From assembly GCA_007244375.1 (NCBI GenBank), contig SCVW01000025.1, forward strand, positions 1-64,000: a stretch of DNA of 64,000 nt. The letters are read 5' to 3'. Both the position numbers and the translations under genes were made by a program. The notes under the pieces were generated by a model. That model saw only the letters and a list, made by a program, of their open reading frames with translations, searched no databases and was not told the origin of the DNA. Positions 1 to 8,952 of this stretch are shown here, one piece after another (the first letter of the stretch is position 1; every line of letters starts with the position of its first letter). Origin of the DNA: Smithella sp. Its GTDB lineage: Bacteria; Desulfobacterota; Syntrophia; Syntrophales; Smithellaceae.

Positions 1-23
1 CCTATTTTCATTTCTCTTGCCAT
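1..23 (-). CDS. Start of an unidentified gene (partial), probable partner of the TumE-like toxin
   Basis: An ATG at 23-21 begins an open frame (MAREMKI...) that runs off the left edge. A strong ribosome binding site, AAGGTGG, lies just upstream on the minus strand. It follows the TumE-like gene by about 20 bases on the same strand. In TumE-type toxin-antitoxin pairs a small DNA-binding antitoxin is usually the neighbour, so this could be that antitoxin, but only seven residues are visible. Confidence 0.5.
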
Positions 24-41
24 AACAACCACCTTCCTTTC

Positions 42-392
42 TTAAATAAAACTCTCAACACTTCTCCAAAAATCTTCGACTAGCTGAGAGGGGGTATCAA
101 ACTCATAATAATACACTTTGTTTTTCTTGTGGACATGATCCCATTTTTCTTTTTTCGCCCTATATTTACGAAGTTTAGGTAAACAATCGTGAGCGTTATC
201 ATAACCAAGAATTCTTTTATTGTCTTTATCGTGCAAAGTAAGACAATACTTGATTCCATGAGGAATATTTTTAGTTGGTGTTACTTTCTTTGCTTCAAAT
301 TTTACCCAATATTTCCCTTTTTGGATATAATAAACAACATCATTAAGCTCTAAAAGATTCTCAAGGTCATAATCATGATGAAGTCTTTTCAT
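42..392 (-). CDS. TumE-family (DUF6516-like) toxin
   Basis: A 116-residue basic protein. The C-terminal pattern (YDNAHDCLPKLRKYRAKKEK, then YYYEFDTPSQLVEDFWRSV) resembles the TumE/DUF6516 family, whose members sit beside small HTH antitoxins. The longer frame begins at a TTG at 401. The ATG at 392 is preferred because AAGGG lies nine bases upstream and the alternative TTG has none. The gene is followed about 20 bases later by a partial gene with a strong ribosome binding site, which fits a two-gene module read toxin first. The promoter region carries a perfect palindrome at 405-421. Family assignment is from pattern memory; the biochemical activity is not shown here. Confidence 0.6.
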   Translation of the reverse strand: MKRLHHDYDLENLLELNDVVYYIQKGKYWVKFEAKKVTPTKNIPHGIKYCLTLHDKDNKRILGYDNAHDCLPKLRKYRAKKEKWDHVHKKNKVYYYEFDTPSQLVEDFWRSVESFI

Positions 393-404
393 TTGAGACA
401 ACCC

Positions 405-430
405 TTATCATCAGATGATAATACTGTCAA
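405..430 (-). promoter_or_regulatory. Promoter/operator candidate for the TumE module
   Basis: A TTGACA box (minus strand, 430-425) is followed by a perfect 17-base palindrome at 405-421, TTATCATC-N-GATGATAA, in the place of the spacer and -10. No good -10 hexamer exists at 17 bases (TAAGGG), so the exact promoter is uncertain. The palindrome is a plausible autoregulatory operator. Confidence 0.45.
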
Positions 431-921
431 GAACTTTATATTTTTACCTTTTAATGCTAATCCGTCTAACCTTCTGTTCTCTTCTCTTTTCACCCTTCAC
501 CCTTCACCTTTTCTTCTTGACATGCCATCTACTATGTTGTACCATTTGTACATAATGTACACAGGAGATACTGCAATGATTATCGCATCATTTATGAAAT
601 TCATAATGACACTCTTGTGATTCTTGTAGTAAAGATCGGCCACAGAAAAGATATCTATAAACATCTCCCCTAATCTGTCTTTAAGTCTGATTACCTGTCC
701 TCCGCTGACGGAGGTGAAAGAATATGTCATTCCGATGAGTCCCGATGCGTCGCGACGAAGAGGAATCTTAAAGATTTCTCCCTTCGGTCGAAATGACCAT
801 CATTTGTCATACCAGCGAAAGCTGGTATCCAGTATTTTATTCTTGGATTCCGGCTAAGTTCACGCCGGAATTACCAAGTGGTGGCTTTTAACTTAGAGCA
901 GAGGTGTTTTCTTTTCACATT
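422..921. repeat. Intergenic stretch with palindromic repeats and a possible gene remnant
   Basis: A minus-strand frame at 497-730 (77 codons) has a protein-like composition after its first dozen codons, but those codons lie in repeat DNA. I do not recognise it and regard it as a possible remnant. Positions 725-797 hold a TGTCAT...ATGAC palindrome of the class seen again at 24698, 29822, 37519, 40572, 50454 and 58670. Positions 805-876 hold a variant of the CCGG-type repeat. GTGAA-type short-period repeats occur near 480-520 and 911-945. Confidence 0.6.
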
Positions 922-1269
922 TCACCCTTCACTCTTCACTATCTTTCTTAAAGGTACCACCATACAAAATCCCGCCGATAAACCGATCACATTAGCCAGC
1001 ATATCACCCATAGTAAAAGGCCGATAATAAAGAAACTATTGCAAGAGTTCGCTCGTAACGGACACCAATAATCCCCAGAAAAAACATATTGGTAAAGATT
1101 TCTTTATTTTAACGCTAAAGAAGGCCCAGGGGAGAAACAAAGCAACATGAATTAAATGGCCAGCGCAAAAATTTAAGAGAAAATTTTCGTGCAGTCGTAC
1201 GGAATTGCCAACGGGCAATATCATGTAAAAAAATATTAAAACTACATATACCCCAAATACTCTTTCCAT
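922..1269 (-). pseudogene. VanZ-like membrane protein interrupted by an in-frame TAG
   Basis: The frame opens at ATG 1269 and has several hydrophobic segments and the VanZ-like motif VTSELLQ. A TAG stop follows at 1038-1036. The same frame continues without a gap for 37 more codons (FLYYRPFTMGDMLANVIG...) to a TGA at 922-924. VanZ proteins typically read SELLQ, one residue, then F..YR.F...D.LAN.IG, so the TAG replaces a single residue in an otherwise intact domain. The last codons run into a GTGAA repeat. It starts 10 bases after the glycosyltransferase stop. VanZ-like proteins of polysaccharide clusters have unclear roles. It is either a nonsense mutation or a sequencing error. Confidence 0.7.
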
Positions 1270-1279
1270 CCGTCATGTT

Positions 1280-2383
1280 TCAATATGTTTTTTGATGATT
1301 AATCTTGAAATATAACCCTTCATACTCTTTTGCAATTTTTGCCCAAGTGTACCTTCTGTTTGCAATTTCAGTCATTGCTAAACCGTTTTCTTTGAAAATC
1401 GATTTGTGTGTGGTAATTAATTTACAAAGTTCGCTTTCGCTTTGAAAATAATTTGCCTTATACTCTGTTGTTTCCTTATTAAATACTACATCGAACGCAA
1501 AGACAGGACAACCAAAAAACATGGCTTCAACAAGTGACGGGTTTGTTCCGCCCGCGCTATGGCCGTGAACATAAAATTTACAATGCCGCCGCAAAGCATA
1601 CAAAGTGTCCAGATCATATAATGAATCTATTAAACGGATATTTGAATATTCCGCATATTGGCTTTGTAATTTTTTACTGAAGTCGTTTAAACTCCAGTTG
1701 CCAATATATACGAGACACTCCCCGGTTTTTACAAATGCATCCAGAATTATTTTGCAATTGTTCTCAGGCTCGATACGGCTAATTTTCAAAGAATATGCAT
1801 CCGGAATTAAACTGTACTGTTCTATAACATTTTGCTGTTTTGTGTCTGTAATATCCCGTAAGGCGTGATCGCCGCCATATGCAATAAGCTCGGAGTCTTT
1901 GTTATATGTTTTACTTACATAATCCTGAATGCCCTTATTATCTATAATAAGAATATCGGCATATTTTACAGCAAAGGATTCAGATAAACGAAGAAAGCTT
2001 TTTGCAAACCGGCTCCACTTACCTCTTTTATGTTCCAAACCGTCAATATTTATAATTAGCTTGCTTCTGGAAAACAACTTGAATAAGGGCAAGGCAATGC
2101 AGCCGGAAGCACCCAACAACAGAACTGCATCGTATCCTTTGATAGCTTTTGCCAAAGATAGTATGTCGTAAGGTGTGCTCTGTATACCGTTTGCACGGAA
2201 GGGAATATATTTTAAACCCGCTCCTTTATAAGTTTGTAATTTATCGGCAAAGTCTTTCGCGCTGCAAAACACAGTATATTGAATATCGGGTGAACAGTTT
2301 TCACCAATGATATTTTCCACCAATGTTTCAAAACCGCCATATTGCGCCGGAACGCCCTGAGAGCCTATAATAGCTACTTTCAT
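1280..2383 (-). CDS. Glycosyltransferase with DUF1972 (rhamnosyltransferase-like)
   Basis: This 367-residue cytosolic enzyme probably transfers a sugar from a nucleotide donor to the growing repeat unit on its lipid carrier. Residues 1-185 match the DUF1972 type, with GSQGVPAQYGGFET near residues 7-20. The second half is a GT4-like donor-binding domain with SLVEAMFFGCPVFAFD, holding the usual acidic residue. Its ATG overlaps the stop of the upstream glycosyltransferase as ATGA, so the two are translationally coupled. Donor and acceptor cannot be read from sequence; rhamnose is only suggested by relatives. Confidence 0.85.
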   Translation of the reverse strand: MKVAIIGSQGVPAQYGGFETLVENIIGENCSPDIQYTVFCSAKDFADKLQTYKGAGLKYIPFRANGIQSTPYDILSLAKAIKGYDAVLLLGASGCIALPLFKLFSRSKLIINIDGLEHKRGKWSRFAKSFLRLSESFAVKYADILIIDNKGIQDYVSKTYNKDSELIAYGGDHALRDITDTKQQNVIEQYSLIPDAYSLKISRIEPENNCKIILDAFVKTGECLVYIGNWSLNDFSKKLQSQYAEYSNIRLIDSLYDLDTLYALRRHCKFYVHGHSAGGTNPSLVEAMFFGCPVFAFDVVFNKETTEYKANYFQSESELCKLITTHKSIFKENGLAMTEIANRRYTWAKIAKEYEGLYFKINHQKTY

Positions 2384-3462
2384 TTCAGCAAATAGCTTTC
2401 AATCTCATTGATCATTATTGCTTCGCTAAACTGTTTTGATTTTTCAATAGCATTAAGCGAAAACATCTGATATTTTTTCTCATCTTGCATGAGTTCCTCA
2501 ATTTTCGAAATTATGTCTAAAAGATTATGCGGATTTACAAGATTTCCGTTCATCCCGTCTTCAATCAATTCCGTTGGACCACCAACATTAGGGGCAATCG
2601 CTGGGACACCATAAACCATAGCTTCAAGAATTGACAAGCCAAATGTTTCAATCCATGCCTCTGGGTGTGACAACGACAAAAGTAATTTTGCCCGCCTGTA
2701 GAACGGATGCAGATCATTTTGTGTGGAATAGACTTTCAGATTACCAGGAAGTTTCGCCTCGACTGAAAATCTTTTAACTGTGTCCGGGGTTTCACTGAAT
2801 ACAAGTTCAAAATTATACTGTGGCATTTTTTTTGCGATTTCCACGAATTCATATACGCCCTTGAACCGACGCAAGCTTGCCACCAACAGGATGGTTTGTT
2901 TTTCATTATTACCGGAAGAAGCATAATGTTCCGCTTCATTAATGAAATTAGGATGAAGTGCATTGTAAACGACAATGCCGTTTTTGCAATTGAGCGCCGT
3001 GGTTTTTAGGTAATGGGAAACAAAAATGCTTCTGCGGTTGCAATGTTTGTAAGTCCAGCGGAATAAAACATACACAGGTTTTTTTTGCCGCATGTTTTCG
3101 TGCACATGATAGAAACATTTTTTATTGGATAAACGGCATGCCCATGCGGCGCCAAAAGGCGTGATCGTGTTGAGATAATAAACCGTATCTCTGCTGCGGG
3201 AAAATAAAATCATAAAAAATAATTCGATTTGTGAGAGTAGCAAAATAACGGCTGTCTTCCACTTCTTGTCCAGCCAGCGGTAGCAGGTATATCGGTAATT
3301 TACGCCTTTGATATTCGAAAGAAATCCATCGCCTCTGCTGGTAATCAAATCAATATTGTAACCCTTGGCCGCAAAGCCTTTAATAACAATTGAAAGTACA
3401 TTGGGGCTGCCTGTATAATTATTTAATGAATGTATAAATACAATTCTGGAAATTTTTTTCAT
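2380..3462 (-). CDS. GT4-family glycosyltransferase
   Basis: A 360-residue protein of the GT-B fold. The N-terminal half has basic, membrane-associated segments (LLLSQIELFFMILF near residue 95). The C-terminal half has LLVASLRRFKG and the signature ETFGLSILEAMVYGVPAIAP followed by NVGGPTELIEDG, typical of retaining GT4 enzymes. It likely adds one sugar to the exopolysaccharide or O-antigen unit at the inner face of the membrane. It overlaps the next gene by four bases (ATGA) and lies about 80 bases after the acetyltransferase gene. Confidence 0.85.
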   Translation of the reverse strand: MKKISRIVFIHSLNNYTGSPNVLSIVIKGFAAKGYNIDLITSRGDGFLSNIKGVNYRYTCYRWLDKKWKTAVILLLSQIELFFMILFSRSRDTVYYLNTITPFGAAWACRLSNKKCFYHVHENMRQKKPVYVLFRWTYKHCNRRSIFVSHYLKTTALNCKNGIVVYNALHPNFINEAEHYASSGNNEKQTILLVASLRRFKGVYEFVEIAKKMPQYNFELVFSETPDTVKRFSVEAKLPGNLKVYSTQNDLHPFYRRAKLLLSLSHPEAWIETFGLSILEAMVYGVPAIAPNVGGPTELIEDGMNGNLVNPHNLLDIISKIEELMQDEKKYQMFSLNAIEKSKQFSEAIMINEIESYLLK

Positions 3463-3540
3463 GCCTGATTCTGTGTAGCAATCCTGATAATCTTGTATGT
3501 CTTCGACCTTTAGCCAATGACGAAAAAAGTTATTTTATTT

Positions 3541-4215
3541 TTAGTTTCCACGTGTCCGCATAACGCGCGCAGGATTGCCCACAACTATTTCACCTTCTTT
3601 AACGGGTTTAGTTACTAAACTGCCTGCCCCGACCACAGCTTTATTACTAATGATTGTTCCGCCTAGAATAATAGCGCTAGCTCCAATCCATGCGTTATCT
3701 TCAATTATTACGGGCGCTTCTTCCACACCTTGTTCTTTAATAGTTTTATGGGTATCAGAAATACAATGACGTTCTGTTATGATTGTAACATTTGGGCCTA
3801 TTAATACATTTTGACCAATTTTAATGCCGCTAGTCGCGCCAAAAAAGCAATTGTTGTTGGAAGAACTTCTTGACCGCATGATAAAATAACCGTTACAGGA
3901 AGATAAATTCCCCGTCCTTAGGTAATTATTTCTCCCAATAGTGCAGTAATCTTCTATTAGAATACCTTGCAATGAACTGGCATCTATGTAACAGTTGTCA
4001 TGTATCGTAGCAAAACGTCCTAGTTTTATGCGGCTAGTACATTTAAACCGAACGCTTTTACCAACGAAGCAGAATTTACGAAAAAGCAATAACCCTCTTA
4101 AAAGCATGACAGTTCTTTCAAATAAATAAGACAATAAGATGCTAGTTGGAAAAGATTCCAACCTCTCGATATCTTGAAACTTACCTTTCAGAAATTTAAT
4201 TAGCAGTACTCTCAT
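3541..4215 (-). CDS. Hexapeptide-repeat O-acyltransferase
   Basis: A 224-residue protein with left-handed beta-helix hexapeptide repeats (IKIGQNVLIGPNVTI, then APVIIEDNAWIGASAIILGG), like WbbJ/CatB-type acetyltransferases. A conserved His region (TERHCISDTHKTI) is the expected catalytic site. The end, VVGNPARVMR, is the usual closing motif of the family. The N-terminal 40 residues are basic and hydrophobic. It most likely acetylates a sugar of the polysaccharide using acetyl-CoA. It stands between a glycosyltransferase and the phosphotransferase-like gene with short gaps on both sides. Confidence 0.82.
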   Translation of the reverse strand: MRVLLIKFLKGKFQDIERLESFPTSILLSYLFERTVMLLRGLLLFRKFCFVGKSVRFKCTSRIKLGRFATIHDNCYIDASSLQGILIEDYCTIGRNNYLRTGNLSSCNGYFIMRSRSSSNNNCFFGATSGIKIGQNVLIGPNVTIITERHCISDTHKTIKEQGVEEAPVIIEDNAWIGASAIILGGTIISNKAVVGAGSLVTKPVKEGEIVVGNPARVMRTRGN

Positions 4216-4288
4216 GTTTGTAAATGAATACCCTTTAGTTTTAATAAAACAAAATAGTTATTTTTTTATACTCTTCAAACAAATTGTG

Positions 4289-5428
4289 TTAGCCGTTAGC
4301 CTGCTTATTCAAAAAATGTAGAAAACGTAAAATACTATCGAATACTCTTTGCGGTCTGTTTTCTTCTTTTTCCCATCGATGCCAAAATTCATTAATTGTA
4401 AGTAGATCTAAAAGATACAATGGCAATAATTTTTCGACAAGGGTAAAATCAATATTAATGATTTTTGCATATTGGGAAAAGAATGCTGAGTGCTGCTGAA
4501 ATTTGTCATATGCTTTCTGAGGGCTGTCATTGGCATAAAGTGTAAAATGTGTAAAAAGAATAAAAGAATAAGCATCCCAAAAAGGTAATCCCGTTTTTTG
4601 CATCAATTCCCAGTCCACGATGAATAGTTTTCCGGAAACTGAATTTATTAACATATTCCATGGCTTAAAATCATAGTGAACTATACCAAGAGGAATAAAG
4701 ACTTCTTTAAATTTATATTTAAGATTTTCCAAGATAAGGGATAGTCCTCTTTGAAGTTCAGGTTTATGAATATTTCCAATGCGTTCAGCTATTGTTTTAA
4801 AAACGGATGTTTCAGTAACCAGCATCTTAGGATTGCTATTTGCCATAAATAGTTCTGTTAAGATAGGTAAAATATTTGATGAAGTATCAAGTGTTTCAAA
4901 AGGCGTATATTGGGGTGGACATGAATATTCGACGGCGACAATATCTTTAGATATCTCGACATTCAGAACATCGGGAATTTCAAAATTATTGAAAGTGTAT
5001 TTTTTTAATGTATGGATACTGCCTTGTTCCTTGCGAAGGGCAGTGCTTGCTATTTCATCAAAAGCAATCTTAATAATATTTTTGCATTTGCCATCATTAT
5101 CAATAACCTGAATAATAGCCTTGCTGAATGAAGGCATATAGATATTAAATGTATTATATTCTTTTTCTAGAAGGTAGTTGGATAACTTATTTAGAGTATT
5201 ATTGTCGTATGTATTGCAAAATAATTTTGTGCGCCCCAATATTTGAAGCGGTTTATAACCGCATTTAAGCAACTCTTTTTTAATTTTATTTTTTAAAGTT
5301 AAGGCGCAAAAAAAATTCAAGCCTCTAATAAAAACATCTTTGTTGCAAAGGGAGATACAAAATACCGGTGGGATGGCATGTGGTATTAAAAGATGAGGTG
5401 ATCTGGAATTAAGATAAGATATTTTCAT
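4289..5428 (-). CDS. Aminoglycoside-phosphotransferase-like kinase of the polysaccharide cluster
   Basis: The C-terminal half carries the kinase-like catalytic loop GIVHYDFKPWNML (H-x-D-x4-N) and the metal-binding segment LFIVDWE, as in APH and choline-kinase-like enzymes. The open frame extends to 5494, but I place the start at ATG 5428 (379 residues, MKISYLNSRS). This reduces the overlap with the upstream glycosyltransferase from 86 to 20 bases, and GGGTAAG precedes it. It may phosphorylate a sugar or another small molecule for the surface glycan; the substrate is unknown. Confidence 0.65.
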   Translation of the reverse strand: MKISYLNSRSPHLLIPHAIPPVFCISLCNKDVFIRGLNFFCALTLKNKIKKELLKCGYKPLQILGRTKLFCNTYDNNTLNKLSNYLLEKEYNTFNIYMPSFSKAIIQVIDNDGKCKNIIKIAFDEIASTALRKEQGSIHTLKKYTFNNFEIPDVLNVEISKDIVAVEYSCPPQYTPFETLDTSSNILPILTELFMANSNPKMLVTETSVFKTIAERIGNIHKPELQRGLSLILENLKYKFKEVFIPLGIVHYDFKPWNMLINSVSGKLFIVDWELMQKTGLPFWDAYSFILFTHFTLYANDSPQKAYDKFQQHSAFFSQYAKIINIDFTLVEKLLPLYLLDLLTINEFWHRWEKEENRPQRVFDSILRFLHFLNKQANG

Positions 5429-6638
5429 AAATCTTACCCATTTTTTGTCCCATCTCATCCCATGTATAGTTCTGGAGCAGGTGCGTTTTTGCATTTTGCG
5501 CCATACTGATTCTTAATATTTTGCTCTGTGCAACCTGTAACAAACCGGATGAGAAATCCTCAATAACCTGTTTGGAATTTTTTACATCAATTTTGATTCC
5601 ACAACCGTCCTGTATCAAAACATCAGGGCCACCAACACCAAAACACACAACCGGCAATTCCATCATTATTGCCTCAAAGAGCGCCCAAGAGCCGCCTTCT
5701 TTAAAGCTCGTTGACATATAGATGCTACTTTGAGTTAGGATTTCAAAAACTTTTTCTCTTTCCAGCCAGCCTGTTATTTCAACATTTTCCTTAATGTCGT
5801 TCTTATCTAAAAATTCATCCAGTCTTTGACGTTCGCTACCATCGCCAACAATAAAAACCTTAAAAGGCTTCTTATATTTATTCTTAAAACTTTGTAAAAT
5901 TTTTAACGTAAGAACGTTAATTTTTGAATGAAGAAAACGTCCTACAACAACAATTACAAGGCCTTGAGTTTTGCATTCGTTAATATTGTAGTTCAGTAAT
6001 TCAGGGGGCACCGCAGTTTCCAGAAAGAGCATACTCTTGTGCCACAATTTTTGGGGCACCATATTTAATGTCTCTTGATCTCTTAAAAGAATCATATCAG
6101 CTTTTTTAAAGGCTAAATGAAGAAGTGGGTTGAATTTATAGATAAACTGAATGCTGTGTCTTAGAATTTCATTGATTTTACCTTTCAACGAAAATTGACC
6201 TAGAAAGCTTAAAGGTGCTTGACCGCCACCGCCAATAGGGCCAAGAATAATCTTTGTCGGCATAAGAAAAATAAAATGTGGAAGCATAACACTGCCGAAA
6301 GTAAGATAGTGCGTAACATCAAACTTTATTTTGCGATGATAGCGGCGTGCTACAAAAATTGAGACCATTTGCCATAGTAGATAATACAAATAAAGTCCGC
6401 GTTCGCCTTTCTTCCAAAAGCGAAACCACGGGGGAAAATCAAAGTAAATAAAATTTAAGCCATTAACAGGATTTCTATTTAACTCATATTCGATGGTTTG
6501 TCTGTTTGCTGCACGTGTTAAGACCCATACATCATGGTATTTTACAATTTCCTTTGTCCAATTCCATCCCACCCCTCTTTCAGAAGAAAAGCCTGGCTCA
6601 CATGAATATGCGGATAATAATACTTTATTTCTCTTCAT
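5409..6638 (-). CDS. GT4-family glycosyltransferase
   Basis: 409 residues. The N-terminus VLLSAYSCEPGFSSERGVGW is typical of a GT4 subgroup in polysaccharide clusters (acceptor-side glycine-rich loop). The C-terminal donor domain has VVGRFLHSKIN, FIVGDGSERQ and EGGSWALFEAIMMELPVV, then GVGGPDVLIQDG. It overlaps the upstream kinase-like gene by 14 bases and the downstream gene by about 20 bases, so the block is one operon. Sugar specificity is not readable. Confidence 0.87.
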   Translation of the reverse strand: MKRNKVLLSAYSCEPGFSSERGVGWNWTKEIVKYHDVWVLTRAANRQTIEYELNRNPVNGLNFIYFDFPPWFRFWKKGERGLYLYYLLWQMVSIFVARRYHRKIKFDVTHYLTFGSVMLPHFIFLMPTKIILGPIGGGGQAPLSFLGQFSLKGKINEILRHSIQFIYKFNPLLHLAFKKADMILLRDQETLNMVPQKLWHKSMLFLETAVPPELLNYNINECKTQGLVIVVVGRFLHSKINVLTLKILQSFKNKYKKPFKVFIVGDGSERQRLDEFLDKNDIKENVEITGWLEREKVFEILTQSSIYMSTSFKEGGSWALFEAIMMELPVVCFGVGGPDVLIQDGCGIKIDVKNSKQVIEDFSSGLLQVAQSKILRISMAQNAKTHLLQNYTWDEMGQKMGKIYENILS

Positions 6639-8040
6639 AAGTGCTCGGATGTCCGTATTTTAAATGAGGACCAATTGTTTTTGCTGTTTGTCTGGCTTTT
6701 GTTTCTAAAACAATTGTGGAAATTCTTCTCACAATTGTTTCAATAGGCACATTTGAATTAATTTTGTGTGATTTAGATAATACAGATATTAATTTTCGAT
6801 ACTCTCCAACCTGCCTGATCAATTCTTTTTTCGGCAGTTCCTGTTTGCGGGCTTCCAAAACATCAGGGTCGGCATCAAGATACACTATAATGTCTGGTGT
6901 TGGCACAAGCGGCAGGAAAAATCGAGGTAACCAGCTCGGAACATTAAAACGATATCTATGTAAGTCCACCAAATAATCGTAGTAATACCTGTCGAAAATA
7001 ATAATTTGCTTGTGTACCTTCGACCAATATACCTTTAAGACATATCCAAGAATATAATCAGTCAAATAGTAAAAAAATCTGACGTATGATTTCATCATGC
7101 CTTGTTTTGGATGCCCGTGCGGATCAGGATTGACTACTATATCATCTGTTGGTGCCCAAAGTTTTAAATGCCCCATCATTGGAAGCAAATTAGGACGCCA
7201 ATACATAATTTTACTGCCATGAAAACTACCCGAAACTCTTTCTAGAACAAGCTTTGCTATTGTCGATTTGCCGCTACCATCAGGTCCGAGAAAGACAACG
7301 CAAATACCAACCGGATAAAGTAACCGGTTGAACGCCCGCAATATTTGAGAACCAATATATTTTAAAAGATAGAAAAACGTTGCAGTTTTCATAGATCTAA
7401 ATTTTAATGTGCGTTGGTAGGATTTAATATTCTTATTAAATATTTGAGCATCACCTGTTGTCATTAAAACCGTGATGTTCTTCCATGCTTTTTGACCCAG
7501 ACAAATAAGCATTGTTTTTTCGATGTCTTCAGGATTCATTTCATAAAGAAACTTCATTCTCATAATATGTGATGTCTTGATATCGTTTTTTATCACACGC
7601 CTCATAAAAAGCATGAGAGCTTCTACATCAGGGGATGGGATGAAGAAACTTTTGAAAGGCCGTCTTTCCCTAAGCAGCTGTTCATGTGTGATAAGGTAAG
7701 GATAACCACGCGCACTGAAATCGGTGAAGAAATCTAATTGCAACCGAAATCGCTCATCAATACATGATGGTGAAAGAATATAGGCACATTTCTGATAGCC
7801 ATGCCAGATTTTTTGCACAATTTTAACATCATGTTTTTTTGCAATTTCCGCTATAAATGTATCTATATTTTTAAAAGATGTTGGCTCAATTGCGATATCT
7901 ACATCGGATGGAATAAATTCAGGTAGATTCTCATAATTGTTTACAATGCAATACTTAACCTTATTGCTATTCAAAATGGCAAATAAAGATTGAAGAATTA
8001 TAGTATCAAGTTTTTGGGTTGAAATATTGGCAGGGTTCAA
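6625..8040 (-). CDS. Nucleotidyltransferase-like / thymidylate-kinase-like fusion
   Basis: 471 residues with two parts. Residues 20-150 look like a nucleotidyltransferase fold, with SDVDIAI near 45-51 giving the D-x-D metal motif. Residues about 245-450 resemble thymidylate kinase: the P-loop GPDGSGKST near 254-262, a DRYYYDYLVD segment, and a late DADPDVLEARK. Proteins with this composition occur in surface polysaccharide clusters, and their reaction is not established. It is unlikely to be the housekeeping dTMP kinase because of the extra domain and location. It overlaps the following glycosyltransferase gene by 14 bases and starts about 30 bases after the GT2 gene. Confidence 0.7.
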   Translation of the reverse strand: MNPANISTQKLDTIILQSLFAILNSNKVKYCIVNNYENLPEFIPSDVDIAIEPTSFKNIDTFIAEIAKKHDVKIVQKIWHGYQKCAYILSPSCIDERFRLQLDFFTDFSARGYPYLITHEQLLRERRPFKSFFIPSPDVEALMLFMRRVIKNDIKTSHIMRMKFLYEMNPEDIEKTMLICLGQKAWKNITVLMTTGDAQIFNKNIKSYQRTLKFRSMKTATFFYLLKYIGSQILRAFNRLLYPVGICVVFLGPDGSGKSTIAKLVLERVSGSFHGSKIMYWRPNLLPMMGHLKLWAPTDDIVVNPDPHGHPKQGMMKSYVRFFYYLTDYILGYVLKVYWSKVHKQIIIFDRYYYDYLVDLHRYRFNVPSWLPRFFLPLVPTPDIIVYLDADPDVLEARKQELPKKELIRQVGEYRKLISVLSKSHKINSNVPIETIVRRISTIVLETKARQTAKTIGPHLKYGHPSTYEEK

Positions 8041-8072
8041 AATAAAGGAATACCTTAACTGGATAATTTTAA

Positions 8073-8915
8073 TTAATTCTTGGGTGCGCTTATTTTCTTC
8101 ATCAGTAAGTCAATTGGCACTCCACGCCACTTCCATGTATCATAAATACCGCGCAAATGTGTTCCAGTAAAAAGTTTCCACATACGAAAACACCACAATT
8201 CGCTTGCGGTACGAACACGTTTATTTTTTAATATGACCATATCTCTTTCTTTTTTAAAATCTTCATTGGGAAAATTGATATCTTCGTGTGAAGTTTTTGA
8301 TTCTTCATGGATGCGAAGCCCCCAAAAATATTTGTGTATCTTATGAAGTCGCACACCTTGGTCAGCAAATTTCATCCAAAGATCCATATCCATAACATAA
8401 TGCAATGCCGTATCCACACCACCAACCTTTTGGTATAAGAAACGACTAAAGAGGCTACTAGGTCCATTAACGATACCGCACACCCTCGTTTGTTTCATAA
8501 GCCATGTGTTATAATATGGGCCATATAGACAGCGTTGTATCGACCCGCTAACGTTAAAGCAAACCGTGTCGCCTGCAAGCCACGAGCAATCAGGGTGCAG
8601 TCGCAAATAGCGAGACGCCGTTTCCAAAGTATCTGGGAAAATAAGATCATCAGCATTAAGCCATAAAAAGAATTTCCCCTTAGCCTTGGCAAATCCTTTA
8701 TTTAATGCGTCACTCTGACCTTCGTCAGGTTCCGACACCCACCATGCCAAACTGTCAGCGTATTTTCTAATAACATTTATGCTGTTGTCTGTACTAGCAC
8801 CATCAACAATAATCAGTTCAAAATCTTTGCAGGTCTGGTCAAAAACAGACATCATTGCCTGTTCGAGATACCTACCATAATTGTAATTGACAATAACTAT
8901 ACTAAAGGTAGGCAT
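8073..8915 (-). CDS. GT2-family glycosyltransferase
   Basis: 280 residues of the GT-A fold. The start SIVIVNYNYGRYL, the nucleotide-binding VDGASTDNS at 37-45 and LNADD near 86-90 (the DxD-type metal site) are classic GT2. LVWD-like acceptor motifs are replaced by VMDMDLWMKFA. It is probably an inverting transferase for the repeat unit. It ends about 30 bases before the kinase-like fusion gene and follows the ligase/polymerase gene closely. Confidence 0.88.
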   Translation of the reverse strand: MPTFSIVIVNYNYGRYLEQAMMSVFDQTCKDFELIIVDGASTDNSINVIRKYADSLAWWVSEPDEGQSDALNKGFAKAKGKFFLWLNADDLIFPDTLETASRYLRLHPDCSWLAGDTVCFNVSGSIQRCLYGPYYNTWLMKQTRVCGIVNGPSSLFSRFLYQKVGGVDTALHYVMDMDLWMKFADQGVRLHKIHKYFWGLRIHEESKTSHEDINFPNEDFKKERDMVILKNKRVRTASELWCFRMWKLFTGTHLRGIYDTWKWRGVPIDLLMKKISAPKN

Positions 8916-8952
8916 CCCTATATACCCTTTAAGTAATGAGATAATCTTTCTT

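Noticed and set aside
497-730. Minus-strand frame of 77 codons as a real gene
   Set aside because: Its first codons lie in repeat DNA, it has no ribosome binding site and no recognisable family; kept only as a possible remnant.
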